A stretch of 64,000 bases of DNA from Clostridium sp. (GTDB lineage: Bacteria > Bacillota > Clostridia > Clostridiales > Clostridiaceae): contig JARKVD010000011.1 in the NCBI GenBank assembly GCA_029851835.1, positions 62,001-126,000 of the forward strand, written 5' to 3'. Numbering within the stretch: position 1 is the stretch's first letter; each line of letters opens with the position of its first letter. Positions 60,497 to 64,000 of the stretch are shown piece after piece. The notes under the pieces are model-generated. The model had not been told where the DNA came from, did no database searches, and saw only the letters and a program-made list of their open reading frames with translations. A program made the position numbers and the translations under genes.

Positions 60497-61537
60497 ATGA
60501 AGCATTTAAAAAAAATTTCCTGTTTCTTAGCTGCACTTATGATTCTAACACTATTTGTTGGATGTTCTAAATCAAAAGTTCCAGCTGAACCTACAAAAAA
60601 AACAGCCCTAGTATTAGGAACTGTATGTACTATAACCTTATATGATAGTGACGATACTGCAATTATAGATGAAGCAATTGCTAGACTTTCAGAACTAGAA
60701 GATATCCTTAGTATTAACAAAACTGGTACTGAGCTAGATAAAGTTAATGAAATGGCAGGTATCGAGCCTGTAAAAGTATCCGCAGATACCTTAAATGTAG
60801 TAAAAAAAGGCCTAGAGTACTCTTCTCTATCTAATGGTACTCTTGATATAACCGTTGGACCACTAGTCAAATTATGGGGCATTGGTACTGAATGGGCAGC
60901 TGTTCCTTCTCAAGAAGATATAGATGTTGCTAAAAACCTAATCAACTATAAAGATGTAGTTATAGATGAAGCCAATAGCACTATATTCTTAAAAAATCCT
61001 GGTATGATTATAGACTTAGGTGCCATTGCAAAAGGATACGCTGCTGATGAAGTAGTTAGACTTCTAAAAGATGAGGGTGTTAAAAGCGCTATAGTAAATC
61101 TAGGTGGAAATATCTTTGCTTTAGGAAAAAAGGTTGACGGCAGTGACTGGAAGGTTGGCGTTCAAAATCCTGAAAAGGACGGAGAGTCAACAATTGGATA
61201 CGTAACTGTAGATAATAAATCTGTTGTTACTTCTGGAGTATATGAGAGATATTTTGAAGAAGACGGTAAAAAATATCATCATATCTTAAGTCCAGAAACT
61301 GGTTTCCCATATGAAAATGAGATCCTTGGAGTATCTATCATATCTAATGCTTCCATCGATGGAGACTCACTTTCAACAACCTTATTTGCTCTTGGTATAG
61401 AAGAAGGTCTTAAGCTTATAGAGTCAATCGACGGCGTAGATGCAATCTTTGTTACAAGGGACCACAAGCTTCATATGACAAAGGGATTTGAAGAAATATT
61501 TACATTAACAAATACAGATTATTCCGTTGCTGAATAA
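60497..61537 (+). CDS. apbE: FAD:protein FMN transferase (ApbE)
   Basis: Extracytoplasmic lipoprotein enzyme of 346 residues, ATG 60497 with TAGGAGG. Lipobox LTLFVGCSKS. Conserved regions: ALVLGTVCTITLYD, DITVGPLVKLWGIG, IDLGAIAKGYAADEV, VNLGGNIFALGKK, and HHILSPETGFPYEN, then the Mg-binding ISNASIDGDSLSTTLFALG. It attaches FMN to Thr of proteins such as its upstream neighbour (33-base gap, one operon). Confidence 0.94.
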   Translation: MKHLKKISCFLAALMILTLFVGCSKSKVPAEPTKKTALVLGTVCTITLYDSDDTAIIDEAIARLSELEDILSINKTGTELDKVNEMAGIEPVKVSADTLNVVKKGLEYSSLSNGTLDITVGPLVKLWGIGTEWAAVPSQEDIDVAKNLINYKDVVIDEANSTIFLKNPGMIIDLGAIAKGYAADEVVRLLKDEGVKSAIVNLGGNIFALGKKVDGSDWKVGVQNPEKDGESTIGYVTVDNKSVVTSGVYERYFEEDGKKYHHILSPETGFPYENEILGVSIISNASIDGDSLSTTLFALGIEEGLKLIESIDGVDAIFVTRDHKLHMTKGFEEIFTLTNTDYSVAE

Positions 61538-61538
61538 T

Positions 61539-61583
61539 AAAAAACACTTTGTAAGATTTTATTCTTACAAAGTGTTTTTTATT
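61539..61583. terminator. Bidirectional terminator
   Basis: AAAACACTTTGTAAG/CTTACAAAGTGTTTT stem, shared by the convergent apbE and large 3' gene. Confidence 0.85.
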
Positions 61584-61597
61584 GAGTGCCCAAATCT

Positions 61598-64000
61598 TTA
61601 ATTTAAACAATAACATTTATCTTTGCTGTAAACTACCCCTACTTCAATTTCCTTGCTATATTTTAAAGCTTCAATTTCAACAAACACCATTTTTGCTTCA
61701 ACAGATACATTTCTCTTTTCAATTTTAGCATACGCTTCATCAATAGCCTCAATAGCACTCTCCACCATTGCCTTCTCTTTAGCTACACATTCCTTGGCTC
61801 CTTGGAATATGTTATCTATTATCTCTTGAAGCTTATCTTCTAGAAATCCTAACTTCTCTTCAATGTTCTCTATAACTGATTTGCTTATATTATCTTTATT
61901 TTCTAATACAAGTGTTTTTATTTTCGTCCTAAGGTTTTCAGCCTTTTCTTCATTCTTTAAGAACATAACCTTAATTCCTTCTTTTACTGCACTAAACAAA
62001 TTCTCATTAGGAATTATCGCAACCCTATAACTTATACTTTGAAGATATGACTCATAATTCACTAAAAACTCTTGTATTATTTCATCTAATTCCTTAACCT
62101 CTATAGTAAACATATTTTCAGCAAACTCTGGATAAGATGAAATAAGTGTTTTTCTATTGTCTGAAATCCTTTCTATGGTTTCCTCATGGAAGCTATAATA
62201 CTTAGAATACTTAGCAACATAAACCTGGAACTGTTCCAGCATTAACTTATAAATATTCTTTGTACACCAAACCTCTACTGCCCTTGATAAAATTTCCTCT
62301 GCCTTTTCTTTTAAAGTATCCGCATCTTCTAAATCATCAATAGCAACAAATCGTGTTTGAAGTAAATCTGGTATCACTGACACTATTTTTTCTCCAGCAT
62401 ATTTTCTTAAAAATTCTATATCCTTATTAACCTTATTACTAAACTCTTTATGATTATTATTTAACTCCTCTTCAATATAAGAATATTCTCTACCAGATTC
62501 AGAAACTATATAACGCTTTTCTTTAAAGGTAGCCTTAACAGCCTTAATATCACTCTTAATAAAATTTAGTGCATCTAAAATATCATTATTAAACATTTTA
62601 AACTTATGCTGTATTATACTCTCCGGTACTTCTCTTGCCATGAAACTAAGTACTTCCTTCTTGGACTTTAGGTCTTTCATATTAAGCACCTCTATATTTT
62701 CGAAGGTCAATAAACTTTTTATCATTGCTTCATTATAACTTAAAGTACCTTCACTAAATCCGTCCTCTTCACTATTAATTAGTATTAAAACTTTATTTTT
62801 CAAACTTTCCTTCAAGATATGCTTCATATAGGTTATATCCATATCTCGTAACTCTCTATGTCCATCAATAACAATTACATTTAAATCTGTTAACCTTGCT
62901 AGACCCGAATTTTCATAAGTCATCATGCATATACCAGAATTTAATAATCCTTCTTTTACTATTATTTCATGACTATACTTATCACTTATGTGGTGTTCTA
63001 CCTCCATAGGTTCACCTGTTACAAACACAATATCCTTACCCTTGTGAAAAATATTTTCACCAACAGCTTTATTAATTATTGCAGCAACCTTTTCATCTTC
63101 AAGATTACTAATTCCTATGATCATCTTATTTGAACCATTTCTTGCTATATCTAAATTCTTTATATTATTCTCAATGCCATATTCCTTTGATAAAACTTCT
63201 AGGTTATCATATAAATAGTTCCATGGATATGCATCTAACTCATATGAATCTTCTTTAATCTTTTCTTTACAAATTGCTAAACATTGCTCTACATATGGAT
63301 AAATATCTTTATTTATATTTGTAACTTCAATAATAGCTTGTAATTTAGCTGCACTTTCTAAGCCTTTTTCATAACTTCCATTTTGGACTGCAGTATTCAT
63401 TAAATATAAAGTAAAATCGAACTCATATTGTCTTAAATAACCTTTTTCATATTTCTCAACTCTAATATCCTCATAAATATTTTTTAGAACAAGAATAGCT
63501 TGTCCACAAGCACTAAAATCACTTCTTTTTACTTTATTAAAACATTCCCTTAAATAATCTAAAACCTTAACCTGTGTTAGTTCAACGCCTCGTACATTCA
63601 TGTATAATGTGTAGGCTATAGTACTCCAATCAACTATTTTTAAATCTAAAATTAGAAGGTTTAAGAAACCAATTATTTTATGTACACATTCAGCATTAAG
63701 CTCCTCAGCTTCCCTAGAAATAGTATTTACTATATTAACCCAATGGGTTATATCATTTTTTATGTACTCATCAGTAGCTATCTCTAATGCATTTTCATAA
63801 TCCATCACCTGTATTAAATAATCTACAACATCAACATTTACATTTTTGTATGTTGATGATATCTTCATTACACATCTTGCTGCCTCATTTGCTGTGGCAA
63901 CCATATTAAGCTCCTTAGCCGTTTTAAATATAGCATAATGCTTCTCTACATATAAGCAATCATCTTCTCCAATGATACTTTCATATAATTCTAAAGCTTC
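61598..64000 (-). CDS. Large dynamin-like protein without P-loop (N-terminus off window)
   Basis: The frame runs from the stop at 61598 past ATG 63904 to the right edge without a stop (EALELYESIIGEDDC precedes), so the start lies outside. The N-terminal part is helical and repeat-like. About residues 255-420 resemble a GTPase fold: NMIIGISNLEDEKVAAII stands where a GxxxxGKS loop is expected, LTDLNVIVIDGHRELRD fits a DxxG strand, and KNKVLILINSEEDG fits the N/TKxD strand. The C-terminal 340 residues are long charged helices. This order suggests a bacterial dynamin relative that has lost nucleotide binding. No membrane helix. Function unknown. Confidence 0.6.
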   Translation of the reverse strand, partial: EALELYESIIGEDDCLYVEKHYAIFKTAKELNMVATANEAARCVMKISSTYKNVNVDVVDYLIQVMDYENALEIATDEYIKNDITHWVNIVNTISREAEELNAECVHKIIGFLNLLILDLKIVDWSTIAYTLYMNVRGVELTQVKVLDYLRECFNKVKRSDFSACGQAILVLKNIYEDIRVEKYEKGYLRQYEFDFTLYLMNTAVQNGSYEKGLESAAKLQAIIEVTNINKDIYPYVEQCLAICKEKIKEDSYELDAYPWNYLYDNLEVLSKEYGIENNIKNLDIARNGSNKMIIGISNLEDEKVAAIINKAVGENIFHKGKDIVFVTGEPMEVEHHISDKYSHEIIVKEGLLNSGICMMTYENSGLARLTDLNVIVIDGHRELRDMDITYMKHILKESLKNKVLILINSEEDGFSEGTLSYNEAMIKSLLTFENIEVLNMKDLKSKKEVLSFMAREVPESIIQHKFKMFNNDILDALNFIKSDIKAVKATFKEKRYIVSESGREYSYIEEELNNNHKEFSNKVNKDIEFLRKYAGEKIVSVIPDLLQTRFVAIDDLEDADTLKEKAEEILSRAVEVWCTKNIYKLMLEQFQVYVAKYSKYYSFHEETIERISDNRKTLISSYPEFAENMFTIEVKELDEIIQEFLVNYESYLQSISYRVAIIPNENLFSAVKEGIKVMFLKNEEKAENLRTKIKTLVLENKDNISKSVIENIEEKLGFLEDKLQEIIDNIFQGAKECVAKEKAMVESAIEAIDEAYAKIEKRNVSVEAKMVFVEIEALKYSKEIEVGVVYSKDKCYCLN

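Noticed and set aside
60301-60882. 193-codon minus-strand frame
   Set aside because: Antisense to the FMN-binding lipoprotein and ApbE, both with clear motifs and ribosome sites.

Overview
The window is low-GC DNA (AT-rich intergenic sequence, many A/T-ending codons, strong GGAGG-type ribosome binding sites, T-box control of a tRNA synthetase, many TTG/GTG starts). This points to a Firmicute of the Clostridium type. Supporting genes include a thiolase under a sigma-54 activator, a YjjI/YjjW glycyl-radical pair, an EFR1-type flavodoxin-ferredoxin, VanW/G5 and NlpC/P60 cell-wall proteins, and a flavin-electron-transfer cluster. I cannot name the species.

Layout. 1-9.4 kb: an M23 peptidase cut by the window edge, a heavy-metal P-type ATPase with a clear promoter and ArsR-type operator, an amidohydrolase broken by one in-frame TGA, a BlaR1-type remnant, an Imm5-like protein, EFR1 and NlpC/P60. 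9.4-17.6 kb: an ABC exporter (ATPase plus large FtsX permease) beside one two-component system, then a second two-component system. 17.8-31.5 kb: a 13.7-kb integrated element inserted in the 3' end of asnS. 31.5-33.5 kb: asnS with its T-box leader and promoter. 34-42 kb: a tandemly duplicated four-gene surface O-acylation cluster (DHHW, MBOAT, DUF4358, SGNH hydrolase). 42.3-48.5 kb: queT, a Na/Pi cotransporter, a deacetylase remnant and a third two-component system. 48.5-59.2 kb: YjjW/YjjI, a phosphodiesterase, BirA, an HD hydrolase, a VanW/G5 protein, a thiolase and its likely sigma-54 activator. 58.6-61.5 kb: Gx transporter, NusG-II protein, FMN-binding lipoprotein and ApbE. 61.6-64 kb: a large dynamin-like protein without a usable P-loop, cut by the window edge.

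The integrated element is the most interesting part. It carries a tyrosine integrase, two XRE regulators, an excisionase-like protein, a replication module (initiator with five internal iterons, helicase loader/inhibitor, DnaB-type helicase), a J-domain protein, two small sigma factors and many small unknown genes. No capsid, portal, terminase or lysis gene is visible, so it looks like a phage satellite or an integrative plasmid-like element. Next to attL lies a three-gene operon: an ADP-ribosyltransferase-fold protein, a small acidic protein and a SecB-like chaperone. This is the architecture of a toxin-antitoxin-chaperone phage-defence system of the CmdTAC type, here in a Gram-positive mobile element. 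The element also carries repeated GTAGTTACTA palindromes and a candidate structured RNA.

A dispersed ~80-bp two-hairpin repeat occurs at least seven times between chromosomal genes and is not seen inside the element.
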